18,032 bases of DNA from JAWLGW01 sp964569055 (GTDB taxonomy: Bacteria > Planctomycetota > J058): assembly GCA_964569055.1 (NCBI GenBank), contig CAZMSZ010000134.1:1-18032 (forward strand). The letters are read 5' to 3'. The notes beneath the pieces are model-generated. The model did not search any database. It saw only the letters and a list, made by a program, of their open reading frames with translations, and was not told the origin of the DNA. Below, piece by piece: positions 1 through 7,548 of the stretch. Positions within the stretch are counted from its first letter, which is position 1; each line of letters opens with the position of its first letter. Both the position numbers and the translations under genes were made by a program.

Positions 1-1115
1 GTGCTCTTCGGCCGGGCGTCGGCACGTACGGCGAGGAGGCGCCCGCCGCCTCCCCGCTCCCCATCGGGATCGCGCTCGGCGCCGCGGCGCTGGCGGCGCT
101 CGGGCTGCTGCTCGTGGCCTCCGCCGCCGACACCCCCGCCGCGCGCCGCTTCGGGCGCGCTCCCGACGCCTGGGTCGCGCGCCAGGCGGCCGGGGCCGCG
201 GTCGGGCTCCTGGCGCTGCTCGCCGCCCGCGCCTGCGGCCCGCGCACGCTGCGCCGCCTGGCCCTCCCCGGGCTCGCGGCGCTCCTCCTCCTGTGCGCCG
301 CCACCCTCACCCCCGCGCTGGGCCTGCGCGCCGGCGGCGCCCGCCGCGAGGTGGCGCTTTGGAGCCTGCGGTTCGAGCCGACCGCGCTCCTGATCGCGTG
401 GGCCCCGCTCGCGCTCGCGGTCGCCCTGCGGCCCGATCCGCTGGGGCGACCGCGTCGCGCCTGGCCGCTGTGGGGCCTGCTGGCGCTCGCCGGCGGGGTG
501 TGCCTGCTCCAGCCCAACTTCGGCCATCTGGCCGCGTTGATCGCGGCCGCCCTCGGCACCGTGCTCGGGCTCGGCCCCGCGGCCCGCCCGCTCGCCGCCC
601 GCCTGCTCGCGCTCCTCGCCGCCTGCGGCCCGCTCGCCCTCGCCTTCCCCTACGTGCGCTGGCGCGTGGCCAGCTTCCTCGAGCCCGCCCTCACCGCCGA
701 CACGCGCGGCCTGCAGGCGATCGTGACCGGCGCCAGCCCGCTCGGGCTCGGGCTGGGGCGCGGCGGCGACAAGGCCCTGCTCTCGACCGCCCCGAGCGAC
801 TACCTGCTGGCGGTCACCCTCGAGGAGCTCGGCTGGCTCGGCGCGGGCGCGGCGGTCGCGTCGCTGCTCCTGCTGGCGCTCGCGGTGGCGACCGCCCCCA
901 GCCGGCACGACGCGCCGCGCGAGACCACCGCCGTGGCCTGGGGCGTGGCCGCCTCGCTCGCCTTCCCCACCCTCCTGCACGCCGCCGTCAACCTGCGCCT
1001 CGCGCCCGTCTCGGGCACCCCGCTCCCCCTCCTGAGCGCCTCGGGCTCGACCACGGTCGCCGCGCTCCTCGGCGTGGGCGTGGTGCTCGGGCTGCTGCGC
1101 GCGCCGCGACATTAG
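1..1115 (+). CDS. Divergent SEDS-family (FtsW/RodA/SpoVE) membrane protein, 5' truncated
   Basis: Partial gene entering from the left edge; the frame (codons from base 3) is open to the edge. A GTG at 114 could serve as a start, but a hydrophobic helix (PIGIALGAAALAALGLLL) lies upstream of it in the same frame, so the real start is outside the window. The product is a polytopic, Leu/Ala-rich membrane protein. Its C-terminal half keeps SEDS landmarks in order: QPNFGHLAAL (family QPDxGT), a FLEP...GLQAI segment (family FLDP...GYQ), GLGLGRG, SDYLLAVTLEELGWLGA (family TDFIFAxxGEELG), and a last helix after LSASGSTT (family FISYGGSS). The Asp of the TDF motif, essential in characterised SEDS enzymes, is kept (codon 798-800), whereas the preceding His-Thr is Pro-Ser. 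SEDS proteins polymerise peptidoglycan glycan strands at the inner membrane. Divergence leaves the FtsW, RodA or SpoVE subclass open; no partner transpeptidase is visible. Confidence 0.72.
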   Translation, partial: ALRPGVGTYGEEAPAASPLPIGIALGAAALAALGLLLVASAADTPAARRFGRAPDAWVARQAAGAAVGLLALLAARACGPRTLRRLALPGLAALLLLCAATLTPALGLRAGGARREVALWSLRFEPTALLIAWAPLALAVALRPDPLGRPRRAWPLWGLLALAGGVCLLQPNFGHLAALIAAALGTVLGLGPAARPLAARLLALLAACGPLALAFPYVRWRVASFLEPALTADTRGLQAIVTGASPLGLGLGRGGDKALLSTAPSDYLLAVTLEELGWLGAGAAVASLLLLALAVATAPSRHDAPRETTAVAWGVAASLAFPTLLHAAVNLRLAPVSGTPLPLLSASGSTTVAALLGVGVVLGLLRAPRH

Positions 1116-1240
1116 CGGGCAGTCTGGGGAGATTGCATCAGCCCCTGAGTCGCATTCGTGCTCGTGCTCGTTCGTGCTCGTACGAGCACGAGCACGGGTA
1201 CGAACGGGTACGAGGTCGATCGCTCGCTGACAGCCCGCTA
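1113..1240. repeat. Nested inverted-repeat spacer between convergent genes (possible bidirectional terminator)
   Basis: The 122-nt gap between two converging genes is structured. TAGCGGGC at 1113-1120 is repeated inverted as GCCCGCTA at 1233-1240, so the TAG stop codons of both genes are inside the arms; the symmetry continues imperfectly to 14 bp (12 of 14 matching). Inside, CGTGCTCGTGCTCG at 1157-1170 is the exact reverse complement of 1183-1196, and an 18-bp perfect palindrome sits at 1173-1190, centred at 1181/1182. ACGGGTACGA occurs twice in tandem at 1194-1213. There is no T-run, so this is not a textbook intrinsic terminator. Transcripts from either side would fold into a strong hairpin. 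It could end transcription from both genes or be a REP-like dispersed element; copy number elsewhere would decide. Confidence 0.6.
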
Positions 1241-2857
1241 GCGCCGCAGGCGCGTGGGGCGCAGCCAGAATGAGGGCGCGAGCAGGGCGAGCACGGGGTA
1301 CAGCTCTAGGCGCCCGAGCAGCATGGCCGCCACGAACAGCAGCTTGGCGGCGGGCGCGAAGCCCTGGTAGTTGGCGGCGGGCCCGGCCGCGCCGAGGGCC
1401 GGGCCGGTGCTCGTGAAGCAGCTCGCCGTGGCGCTCGCGCCGGTGAGCAGGTCCACCCCCGTCGCCGTCACCACCAGCGTTCCCCCACCGATCAGGACGA
1501 AGAAGATCGCCACGAACCCGAGCGCCTCCTGCAGCTCGAGCTCGCTCACCACCTCCTCCCCGAGGCGCAGCGGGATCACCGCCCGCGGGTGGGCCAGGCG
1601 GCGGAGCTCGCGGCGAAGGAAGGCCAGCACGATCAGGATCCGGCGCATCTTGAGCCCGCCGGCGGTCGAGCCGCTGCAGCCGCCGACGAGCATCAAGCCG
1701 ATGAGCACCGTCTGCGCGGCCCACGGCCAGCGCACGAAGTCCTCCGTCGCGAACCCGGTGGTGGTCGAGACCGAGGTCACGTTGAAGGCGCCGTCGAGCG
1801 CGGCCGCGCCGAGCCCGCTCGCCCCGCGATAGCGCGCGACGCCGCTGCCGAGCAGCGAGGCGATCATGAACGCGCTGCCGCCGAGCAGCAGGATCAGGTA
1901 GGCCCGGGTCTCGGCGTTGCGCCAGACCGCGCGCGCGATCGTCGCGGGCGCCCGCGCCAGGCCCCGCCCGAGCGCGCGGGCGCGCCCGTGCTCGGCCCGC
2001 TCCGCCGCCACGAGGGCGCGCACCTCCTCGACGGCGCGCCCGAGCACCGCGAAGTTGAGCGCGCCGAGCGCCATGAACGCGATCGTCACGACCTGGAACC
2101 TCGCCCCGTCCCAGGTCGCCATGCTGGTGGTGTGTGTCGAGAAGCCGCCGGTCGCGACGCTCGAGAACGCGTGCAGCAGCGCGTCGAAGGGCTCCATCCC
2201 CAGCGCCGCGAGCGCGACCGTCTGCGCGGCCGTCAACCCGACGTACACCACGATCAGCCCGCGGAGCGTCGCCCGGGTGCTGCCGCGGAAGCGCACGGTC
2301 AGGAAGCTGGCCTCGGTGCGCTGCGTGCGACGCAGCGCCTCGGAGTCGGGGAGCAGCGGCGCGAGGAGCACGACCACGAGCACGATCCCGGCTCCGCCGA
2401 CCCAGTGGGTGAAGCAGCGCCAGAAGTGGAGCGGCAGCGGGCTGCCGAGCGCCCCTGCCCCGGGCGCGGTCGCGAGCCCGTCCACGTCGACGAAGATCGA
2501 GGCGCCGGTCGTGGTGAGCCCGCTGACGCTCTCGAACAGCGCGTCGAGCGGCCCCGCCGCCCCGCCGGCCACGTAGGGGACGGCCGCGGCGAGCGCCGCC
2601 GCCAGCCACCCGAACACCACGATCACGAGCGACTCGCGCCGCGTCCACTTGCGCGCGACCCCGCGCAGCGGCGCCAGCAGCCCGCCCGCGAGCAGGGTCC
2701 CGAGCGCCCCCACCAGGAGCCGCGTGGCCGGCCCGCCGAGCGTCAGCGCCAGCAGGACCGGGACGAGCTGCGCGGCGCCCACGATCATGAGGACGATCCC
2801 GGTCACGCCGAGCACGGCGCGCAGGTCGACCTCGAGGCGGGGGAGGCGCAGACCCAT
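1238..2857 (-). CDS. trkH: TrkH/KtrB-family potassium transporter, membrane subunit
   Basis: A 539-residue inner-membrane K+ uptake subunit of the TrkH/KtrB superfamily. The fold is four membrane-pore-membrane repeats, and all four selectivity-filter loops are recognisable: TTTGAS (115-120), ATGGFS (235-240), STTTGFA (364-370) and TSTGPALG (482-489). The family signature GGCSGSTAGG follows at 392-401. The frame is open 64 codons further upstream, but that extension is hydrophilic and Arg-rich. The chosen ATG at 2857 begins just before the first helix and has GAGGG seven bases upstream. Length suits the family. No trkA or ktrA gating subunit is in view. The gene is divergent from a Kdp-type sensor kinase/regulator pair starting at 3094, which suggests control by that pair (inference). 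It converges with the SEDS gene across a palindromic spacer. Confidence 0.93.
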   Translation of the reverse strand: MGLRLPRLEVDLRAVLGVTGIVLMIVGAAQLVPVLLALTLGGPATRLLVGALGTLLAGGLLAPLRGVARKWTRRESLVIVVFGWLAAALAAAVPYVAGGAAGPLDALFESVSGLTTTGASIFVDVDGLATAPGAGALGSPLPLHFWRCFTHWVGGAGIVLVVVLLAPLLPDSEALRRTQRTEASFLTVRFRGSTRATLRGLIVVYVGLTAAQTVALAALGMEPFDALLHAFSSVATGGFSTHTTSMATWDGARFQVVTIAFMALGALNFAVLGRAVEEVRALVAAERAEHGRARALGRGLARAPATIARAVWRNAETRAYLILLLGGSAFMIASLLGSGVARYRGASGLGAAALDGAFNVTSVSTTTGFATEDFVRWPWAAQTVLIGLMLVGGCSGSTAGGLKMRRILIVLAFLRRELRRLAHPRAVIPLRLGEEVVSELELQEALGFVAIFFVLIGGGTLVVTATGVDLLTGASATASCFTSTGPALGAAGPAANYQGFAPAAKLLFVAAMLLGRLELYPVLALLAPSFWLRPTRLRR

Positions 2858-3093
2858 TCGGGAGCCCTCGCGGCGCCCGCTGCGCCAGGCGGGCTCGTCG
2901 CAAGCGGGGGAAGTGCGGGGTCCGCGCCGCCTCGTGCGGGGCGCGACGACCCTGGCGTGTTCCCCGACCGTACCGCGCCCCTCCCGCGCGGTCATCGCTG
3001 CACTTCCTTGACGTCCGACGGAGCTTCCTTCACACGGGCCCTGCGCCATGGAGCGAGGCCGCCGCTCACCTTCGGGTACGCTGATCGGGACGC

Positions 3094-4644
3094 ATGCACG
3101 TCCTCGACCGTCCCTCCCTCCTCGCCTCCCACGCGAGCGGCGTCCGCTCGGCGGCCCGGCGCTACGCGCTCGCCGCCGCGATCTTGACCGGCGCCACGGC
3201 GGTCGCCTGGGGCTGGCGCTCGCTCTCGCTCGCGGACGCGCACCAGGTCGCGACCTACCTGCTGGCGGTCGCGCTGATCGCCGCCTCCTGCGGGCGCGGC
3301 CCGGCGGTGCTCGGCTCGTTCGCCGCGGTCGGCCTGTTCAACTTCTTCTTCACCGCGCCCCGCTACACCCTGCACGTCCACGACAGCCAGTACCTCGTCA
3401 CGTTCGGCGTGCTGCTCGCGGTCGCGCTGCTGGTGAGCACGCTGACGGCGCGGCTGCGCGAGCAGCGCGAGGCGGCGCGGCTGCGCGAGCGGCAGACCGA
3501 CGCGCTGTATCGCATCAGCCGCGAGCTGTCCGCCGCCCCGGGCACGGCGTCGGTCGTGCGCGTGGCCGAGCAGCTCGTGCGCGAGCTGCTGGCGCTCGAG
3601 CCGACCGCCGTGATCGAGGGGGAGCACCCCGCCGCGCCGCTGAACGCGCTCGCGCGGCGCGCCCGCGAGGAGCGCCGGCCGCTCGAGTCGCGCCACGAGC
3701 AGGGCGGCGTCGCGCTCGCCCTCCCGCTGCTGACCCGCGACGCGGCGCTCGGGGCGCTCGTGGTGCGGCCGCCCGCGGCCGGGGCGCCGGGCCCCTCGCC
3801 CGAGGAGCGCCGCCTGCTCGAGGCGATCGCAGACCAGCTGGCGCTGGCGCTCCAGCGGGAGCGGCTGACCGAGGGGATCCACCGCGCGCAGGCCCAGGCC
3901 GAGACCGAGCGCCTCCGCAGCGCGCTGCTGAGCTCGGTCTCCCACGACATTCGCACGCCCCTGGCCTCGATCGCCGGCGCGAGCAGCAGCCTGCTCGAGG
4001 CCCGCGGCGCCCTGCCCGAGGCCGTCGCCCGTGAGCTCCTGACCACGATCTACGACGAGGCGGACCGGCTCGGGCGGCTGGTCGAGGACCTGCTGCAAAT
4101 GACCCGGCTCGCCACGGGCGGGATCGAGCCCAGCCGCGAGTGGCACCTCGTCGAAGACCTCGTGGGCTCGGCCCTGACGCGGATCGCGCGGCTGTTGCGC
4201 GAGCACGAGGTGCGCACCGACATCCCGCCCGACCTGCCGCTCGTGGCGGTGGACGGGGTGCTGGTGGAGCAGCTCCTGATCAACCTGCTCGAGAACGCCG
4301 CCCGCTACACCCCGCCCGGGAGCGAGATCGAGGTCTCGGCCCGCGCCGGGGCCGAGGGCGTCTCGCTGGTGGTGGCCGACCGCGGCCCCGGGCTGGACGC
4401 GGGCTCGCGCGAGCGGCTGTTCGAGCCGTTCTTCCGGGGCGCCGGGGCGGGGAGCCGCGGGGTCGGGCTGGGGCTCGCGATCTGCCGCGCGATCGCCGAG
4501 CTGCACGGCGGGAGCATCGCGGTCGAGCCGCGCCCCGGCGGCGGCGCCCGCTTCTGCGTGCGATTCCCGCCGCAGGAGCAGCCGCCCGAGCTCCAGGCGG
4601 TGGACGACGACGCGCCCCTGGCGCGGGGGGCGCTCAGCTCGTGA
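3094..4644 (+). CDS. KdpD-like sensor histidine kinase lacking the KdpD/Usp N-terminal half
   Basis: A 516-residue membrane histidine kinase matching the C-terminal half of KdpD. Residues about 25-120 form the four-helix DUF4118 sensor region with the KdpD hallmark FNFFFTAPRYTLHV (82-95). A GAF-like region spans about 140-255. The HisKA helix holds the phospho-acceptor His284 in SVSHDIRTPL. The ATPase domain has the N box (ENAARYTP, Asn401), DRGPGL (429-434), FEPFF (443-447) and GVGLGLA (456-462). Full KdpD is about 900 residues, with a P-loop KdpD domain and a Usp domain before the helices; both are absent, and the ATG at 3094 lies directly before helix 1. Its stop overlaps the start of the response regulator (GTGA at 4641-4644). 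It is divergent from trkH and no kdpFABC is present. Its ligand cannot be read from sequence; K+ or osmotic sensing follows from the family and neighbour. Confidence 0.9.
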   Translation: MHVLDRPSLLASHASGVRSAARRYALAAAILTGATAVAWGWRSLSLADAHQVATYLLAVALIAASCGRGPAVLGSFAAVGLFNFFFTAPRYTLHVHDSQYLVTFGVLLAVALLVSTLTARLREQREAARLRERQTDALYRISRELSAAPGTASVVRVAEQLVRELLALEPTAVIEGEHPAAPLNALARRAREERRPLESRHEQGGVALALPLLTRDAALGALVVRPPAAGAPGPSPEERRLLEAIADQLALALQRERLTEGIHRAQAQAETERLRSALLSSVSHDIRTPLASIAGASSSLLEARGALPEAVARELLTTIYDEADRLGRLVEDLLQMTRLATGGIEPSREWHLVEDLVGSALTRIARLLREHEVRTDIPPDLPLVAVDGVLVEQLLINLLENAARYTPPGSEIEVSARAGAEGVSLVVADRGPGLDAGSRERLFEPFFRGAGAGSRGVGLGLAICRAIAELHGGSIAVEPRPGGGARFCVRFPPQEQPPELQAVDDDAPLARGALSS

Positions 4645-5339
4645 CCGACGACCGCCCGCTGGTGCTCGTGGTGGAGGACGAGCGCCCGATCCGCAGCTTC
4701 CTGCGCGCCTCGCTGCACGATCAGGCCTATCGGGTGTGCGAGGTCGAGACCGGCGCCGCCGCGCTGGCGCGCGCGGCCGAGGCGCCGCCCGACCTCGTGA
4801 TCCTCGACCTCGGGCTCCCCGACCTCGACGGGCTCGAGGTGCTCGACCGCCTGCGGGAGTGGTCGCACGCGCCGGTGATCGTGCTCTCCGCCCGCGGGCG
4901 CGAGCGCGACAAGATCGCCGCCCTCGACCGCGGCGCCGACGACTACCTGACCAAGCCGTTCGGGGTGGGCGAGCTGCTGGCCCGCCTGCGCGTCGCCCTC
5001 CGCAACCGCGCCCGCGCCGCGGCCGGCGGCGAGGCGCCCCGGTTCGTGGTCGGCGACCTCGAGCTCGACCTCGCCGCCCGGCGCGTGTCCCTGGCCGGGC
5101 AGCCGGTCCACCTGACCCCGATCGAATACCGCCTGCTCACCACCCTCGCCCGCCACGCCGGCAAGGTGCTCACCCACTCCATGCTCCTGCGCGAGGTGTG
5201 GGGGCCGGGCCAGGCCGACGACCCCCGCTACGTGCGCGTGTTCGTGGCGAACCTCCGACGCAAGCTCGAGGCCGACCCGGCGCGGCCGCGCTACATCCTC
5301 ACCGAGCAGGGCGTCGGCTACCGTCTGGTGGACGAGTAG
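4641..5339 (+). CDS. KdpE-like OmpR-family response regulator
   Basis: A 232-residue response regulator. The receiver domain (about 6-120) shows the acidic pair Glu12-Asp13, phospho-acceptor Asp56 in VILDLGLP, Ser83 and Lys105 in YLTKPF. The OmpR/PhoB winged helix occupies about 133-232, with REVWGP, VRVFVANLRRKLE and the closing GVGYRLVDE typical of KdpE. The GTG start at 4641 overlaps the kinase stop in GTGA, so the two are translated by coupling. The frame is open further upstream, but only as an antiphase shadow of the kinase gene. As the kinase partner it would bind DNA when phosphorylated. With no kdp operon nearby, the divergent trkH promoter region (2858-3093) is the obvious candidate target (inference). 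Its stop is 4 nt from the stop of the convergent vWA gene. Confidence 0.93.
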   Translation: MTDDRPLVLVVEDERPIRSFLRASLHDQAYRVCEVETGAAALARAAEAPPDLVILDLGLPDLDGLEVLDRLREWSHAPVIVLSARGRERDKIAALDRGADDYLTKPFGVGELLARLRVALRNRARAAAGGEAPRFVVGDLELDLAARRVSLAGQPVHLTPIEYRLLTTLARHAGKVLTHSMLLREVWGPGQADDPRYVRVFVANLRRKLEADPARPRYILTEQGVGYRLVDE

Positions 5340-5343
5340 GCGC

Positions 5344-6972
5344 TCAGGTCCCCGCGCGCTCCAGCGCGGCGGCGCGGCGGGTGAGGTCGAGCAGGTCGTG
5401 CTCGCGATCGTCCCCGCGCGGGTCGAGCGAGGCCTCCACCCAGCGCGGCAGGTCCGCCAGGCGGGTGCGGGTGTAGGGGCTCTTGCGCAGCACCTCGGCC
5501 AGCTCCGCCGCGCAGGCGGTGAGGCGGAACCGCTGCGAGGCGGCCTCGAAGGTCGGCGCCACGGCGGCCGTGAGCGAGAACGTCTCCTCGTGCGCGGGGT
5601 CGGGGCCCTCGAGCGGGCGCGGGCCGGGCTTGTAGCGCAGGCCGACCTCACCCAGCGGGCCGCTCGAGCCCGGCACCAGCTCGAGCTCGTACAGGGCCGT
5701 CACGGTGTGGCCGGCGCCGACCTCGCCGGCGTCGACCCGGTCGTCGCGGAAGTCGTCGTCGTGGATCGCGCGGTTCTCGTAGCCGAGCAGCCGGTAGCTG
5801 GCCACGCGCCGCGGGTAGAACGCGACCTGCAGCTTGACGTCGCGGGCGAGCACCTCGAGGTTCTGCACCAGCTCCTCGCCGAACAGCCGCTGCGCCTCCT
5901 CGATCGTGTCCACGTAGGCGTAGCTGCCGTCGCCGCGGTCGGCGAGCTGCTCCATCAGGGTGTCCTTGTAGTTGCCGACCCCGAACCCGAGGGTGCCCAG
6001 GGTCACGCCCCGCGCGCGGTGCTGCTCGATCAGGGCCAGGATCTCCTCGTGGGAGGTCGGGCCCACGTTGGCGTCGCCGTCCGAGCACACGAACACGCGG
6101 GTGTTCACGCCCGGGCCCGCCTGCGCGGCCGCCAGCCGATAGGCGAGCTCGATCCCCGAGCCCATGGCCGTGCCCCCGCCCGCGCGCAGGCCCGCCAGCG
6201 CGCGCTGGATCCGGTCGCGCTCGGCGACCGGGGTGGGCGGCAGCACCAGCTCCACGCTGCCCGCGTAGGTGCAGATCGAGACCACGTCGTCGGGCCGCAG
6301 CTTCTCGACGAGCAGCGCCAGGCTCCGCTTGACGAGGCCCAGCTTGTCCTGCCAGGCCATGGAGCCCGAGGTGTCCACCAAGAACACCAGGTTGCTCCGC
6401 TTGCGGGCGTCGCCGTCGAGGCGCCGCCCCTGCAGGCCGACGCGCAGCAGCACCTTGCCGGGCCGGAACGGCGAGGGCGCGGCCTCGCTCAGCACGGCGA
6501 ACTCGCCCTCGCGCGGCGAGGGGTAGCCCTGACGGAAGTAGTTGACGAACTCCTCCACCCGCACCGCCGCCGCGGGCGGGAGCACCCCGTCGCGCAGCTT
6601 GCGCCGCGCGATCGTGTACGAAGCCGTGTCGACGTCGATCGAGAACGTGGAGAGCATGTCGAGCCCGGTCGGGACGGTGGGCCGCACGCCGTAGTCGCGG
6701 TAGCTCTCGGTCCCGTGCTCGCGGGCCGCGAGCTCGCCAGCGCGCCCGTCGAAGGCCGCCGCGGCCAGGAGCTCCACGCGCGGGGTCTGGCTCCGCTCGT
6801 AGGAGACGCGCTGCGCCTCCCGCAGGTCTGCGCGGAGGGCGGCTTGGGGGGCGCGCCGGACGTGCTCCGAGGCGCGCTCGCTCGCGCAGCCCGCCGCCAG
6901 GGCCGCTGTCGCCGCCCACACCGCCGCGCTTGCCCTGCCGATCCCACGCACCACCTCGCGCCGCTCGCTCAT
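5344..6972 (-). CDS. YfbK-type von Willebrand factor A domain lipoprotein
   Basis: A 542-residue secreted protein. Residues 1-29 form a lipoprotein signal ending in LAAGC (Cys29 lipidated). Residues about 95-185 match the von_Willebrand_N region (DMLSTFSIDVDTASYT; VEEFVNYF). The vWA domain (about 194-365) keeps a full metal-ion-dependent adhesion site: DTSGS (200-204), Thr268 in GGTAM and Asp298 in SDGDANVG. The rest (about 375-540) is the DUF3520-type C-terminal domain, including SPYTRTRLADL. This order matches the E. coli YfbK family, whose role is unsettled; a metal-dependent protein-binding function at the cell envelope is the reasonable reading. The ATG at 6972 has GGAGGG six bases upstream. 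The frame runs on upstream without a signal sequence, so the longer start was rejected. The gene is divergent from the short ssb and shares a 228-bp intergenic region with it. Confidence 0.9.
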   Translation of the reverse strand: MSERREVVRGIGRASAAVWAATAALAAGCASERASEHVRRAPQAALRADLREAQRVSYERSQTPRVELLAAAAFDGRAGELAAREHGTESYRDYGVRPTVPTGLDMLSTFSIDVDTASYTIARRKLRDGVLPPAAAVRVEEFVNYFRQGYPSPREGEFAVLSEAAPSPFRPGKVLLRVGLQGRRLDGDARKRSNLVFLVDTSGSMAWQDKLGLVKRSLALLVEKLRPDDVVSICTYAGSVELVLPPTPVAERDRIQRALAGLRAGGGTAMGSGIELAYRLAAAQAGPGVNTRVFVCSDGDANVGPTSHEEILALIEQHRARGVTLGTLGFGVGNYKDTLMEQLADRGDGSYAYVDTIEEAQRLFGEELVQNLEVLARDVKLQVAFYPRRVASYRLLGYENRAIHDDDFRDDRVDAGEVGAGHTVTALYELELVPGSSGPLGEVGLRYKPGPRPLEGPDPAHEETFSLTAAVAPTFEAASQRFRLTACAAELAEVLRKSPYTRTRLADLPRWVEASLDPRGDDREHDLLDLTRRAAALERAGT

Positions 6973-7081
6973 GCCGTCCCTCCGGGTTGGTGTCCCCTGG
7001 ACCGGCGCCGCAACCCGGCGATTCGACGGCGCTTGCGGCGAGGGGCCGCGGGCTGTCGGTGCGTTCGGGTATCGTTCGGCT

Positions 7082-7100
7082 CGCCGGCGCGAGGCCGGCG
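7082..7100 (+). other. Small stem-loop in the ssb/vWA intergenic region
   Basis: CGCCGGC (7082-7088) and GCCGGCG (7094-7100) form a perfect 7-bp stem with a 5-nt GCGAG loop. No T-run follows on either strand, so it is not a convincing terminator. It lies between the divergent vWA lipoprotein and ssb genes, in the leader of one of them. In DNA this GC-rich, short stems also arise by chance. Confidence 0.3.
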
Positions 7101-7149
7101 TGACCAAACCCAGCCGCGACGTGCGCTCCGGGCGCGCGCGGCGCTGACG

Positions 7150-7166
7150 GGACCCGAACGGGGTCC
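7150..7166 (+). other. Stem-loop in the ssb leader
   Basis: GGACCC (7150-7155) pairs with GGGTCC (7161-7166) around a GAACG loop. It touches the larger palindrome at 7166-7187, so the ssb leader carries two adjacent alternative hairpins directly before the ribosome binding site. Confidence 0.35.
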
Positions 7167-7187
7167 TCTCGAACACGTGCTCGAGAG
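7166..7187 (+). promoter_or_regulatory. 22-bp near-perfect palindrome abutting the ssb ribosome binding site
   Basis: CTCTCGA (7166-7172) and TCGAGAG (7181-7187) are exact inverted copies, and the centre contains CACGTG (7174-7179). Only one symmetric base pair fails, so 20 of 22 positions are symmetric. AAGGAGG (7188-7194), the ribosome binding site of ssb at 7201, follows with no gap. As DNA this is shaped like an operator for a dimeric repressor; as RNA it would form a hairpin at the edge of the Shine-Dalgarno sequence. Either way it is well placed to control ssb. Confidence 0.5.
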
Positions 7188-7200
7188 AAGGAGGCAGATC

Positions 7201-7542
7201 GTGATCAACCGTGTCGTCGTGGCGGGCCGGCTCGCCGAGGATCCCATCGTCCGTCGCACCGCCGGGGGCGAGGCGCTCGTCGTGCTGACCCTGGACGTGC
7301 AGCAGCCCCGCTGGGGCACCACCGAGCCCGAGGTGGCCTGCATCGAGGCGCACGCCTTCGGGCGGCGGGGAGAGACCATCGCCAAGTACTGCGAGCGCGG
7401 GAGGGCGCTCCTGGTCGAGGGCTACCTGCGGCGCGAGGGCGAGGACCTCGTCGTGATCGTCGAGCAGTTCAGCTTCCTCGAGCGCGGGCTGCGCTCCCGC
7501 TCGCTGTGGGCCGAGGCGAGCGTGGCGGAGGCCGCCGCGTGA
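7201..7542 (+). CDS. Short single-stranded DNA-binding protein (OB fold) without the acidic C-terminal tip
   Basis: A 113-residue SSB-family protein, chiefly one OB fold. The opening NRVVVAGRLAEDPIVRRT matches the SSB start (family NxVxLxGxLxxDPxxR). It continues with strand VLTLDVQ and IEAHAFGRRGETIAKYCERGRALLVEGYLR (family VxxFGxxAExxxxYLxKGxxVxVEGxL). The GTG at 7201 has AAGGAGG six bases upstream and is the only credible start; the longer open frame upstream is antisense to the vWA gene. Typical SSB is about 150-180 residues with a Gly/Pro/Gln-rich tail ending in DDDIPF, which recruits replication and repair partners. Here the protein ends ASVAEAAA soon after the OB fold, so that contact is missing. 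It is more likely an accessory or PriB-like paralogue than the housekeeping SSB. The leader holds a near-palindrome (7166-7187). The next gene begins 90 bp downstream on the same strand. Confidence 0.85.
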   Translation: MINRVVVAGRLAEDPIVRRTAGGEALVVLTLDVQQPRWGTTEPEVACIEAHAFGRRGETIAKYCERGRALLVEGYLRREGEDLVVIVEQFSFLERGLRSRSLWAEASVAEAAA

Positions 7543-7548
7543 AAGTGC

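Noticed and set aside
114..116. GTG as the start of the SEDS-like gene
   Set aside because: The frame is open to base 3 and encodes a membrane helix before this codon, so the gene most likely starts outside the window.
1151..1213. CRISPR-like or tandem-repeat array
   Set aside because: The units are short (6-10 bp), contiguous and inverted, with no unique spacers and no cas genes.
3008..3013. TTGACG as the -35 box for the KdpD-like gene
   Set aside because: No acceptable -10 sequence lies 16-19 bp downstream.
2858..3049. 64-codon N-terminal extension of TrkH
   Set aside because: Hydrophilic, Arg-rich and unlike the family; the internal ATG at 2857 has a good ribosome binding site and precedes the first helix.
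1589..3187. Long plus-strand frame opposite trkH
   Set aside because: Arg/His/Gln-rich shadow; the minus strand encodes all four K+ selectivity-filter loops.
7082..7100. Intrinsic terminator between vWA and ssb
   Set aside because: A 7-bp stem is present but no T-run follows on either strand, and the flanking genes are divergent, so no transcript needs to end there.
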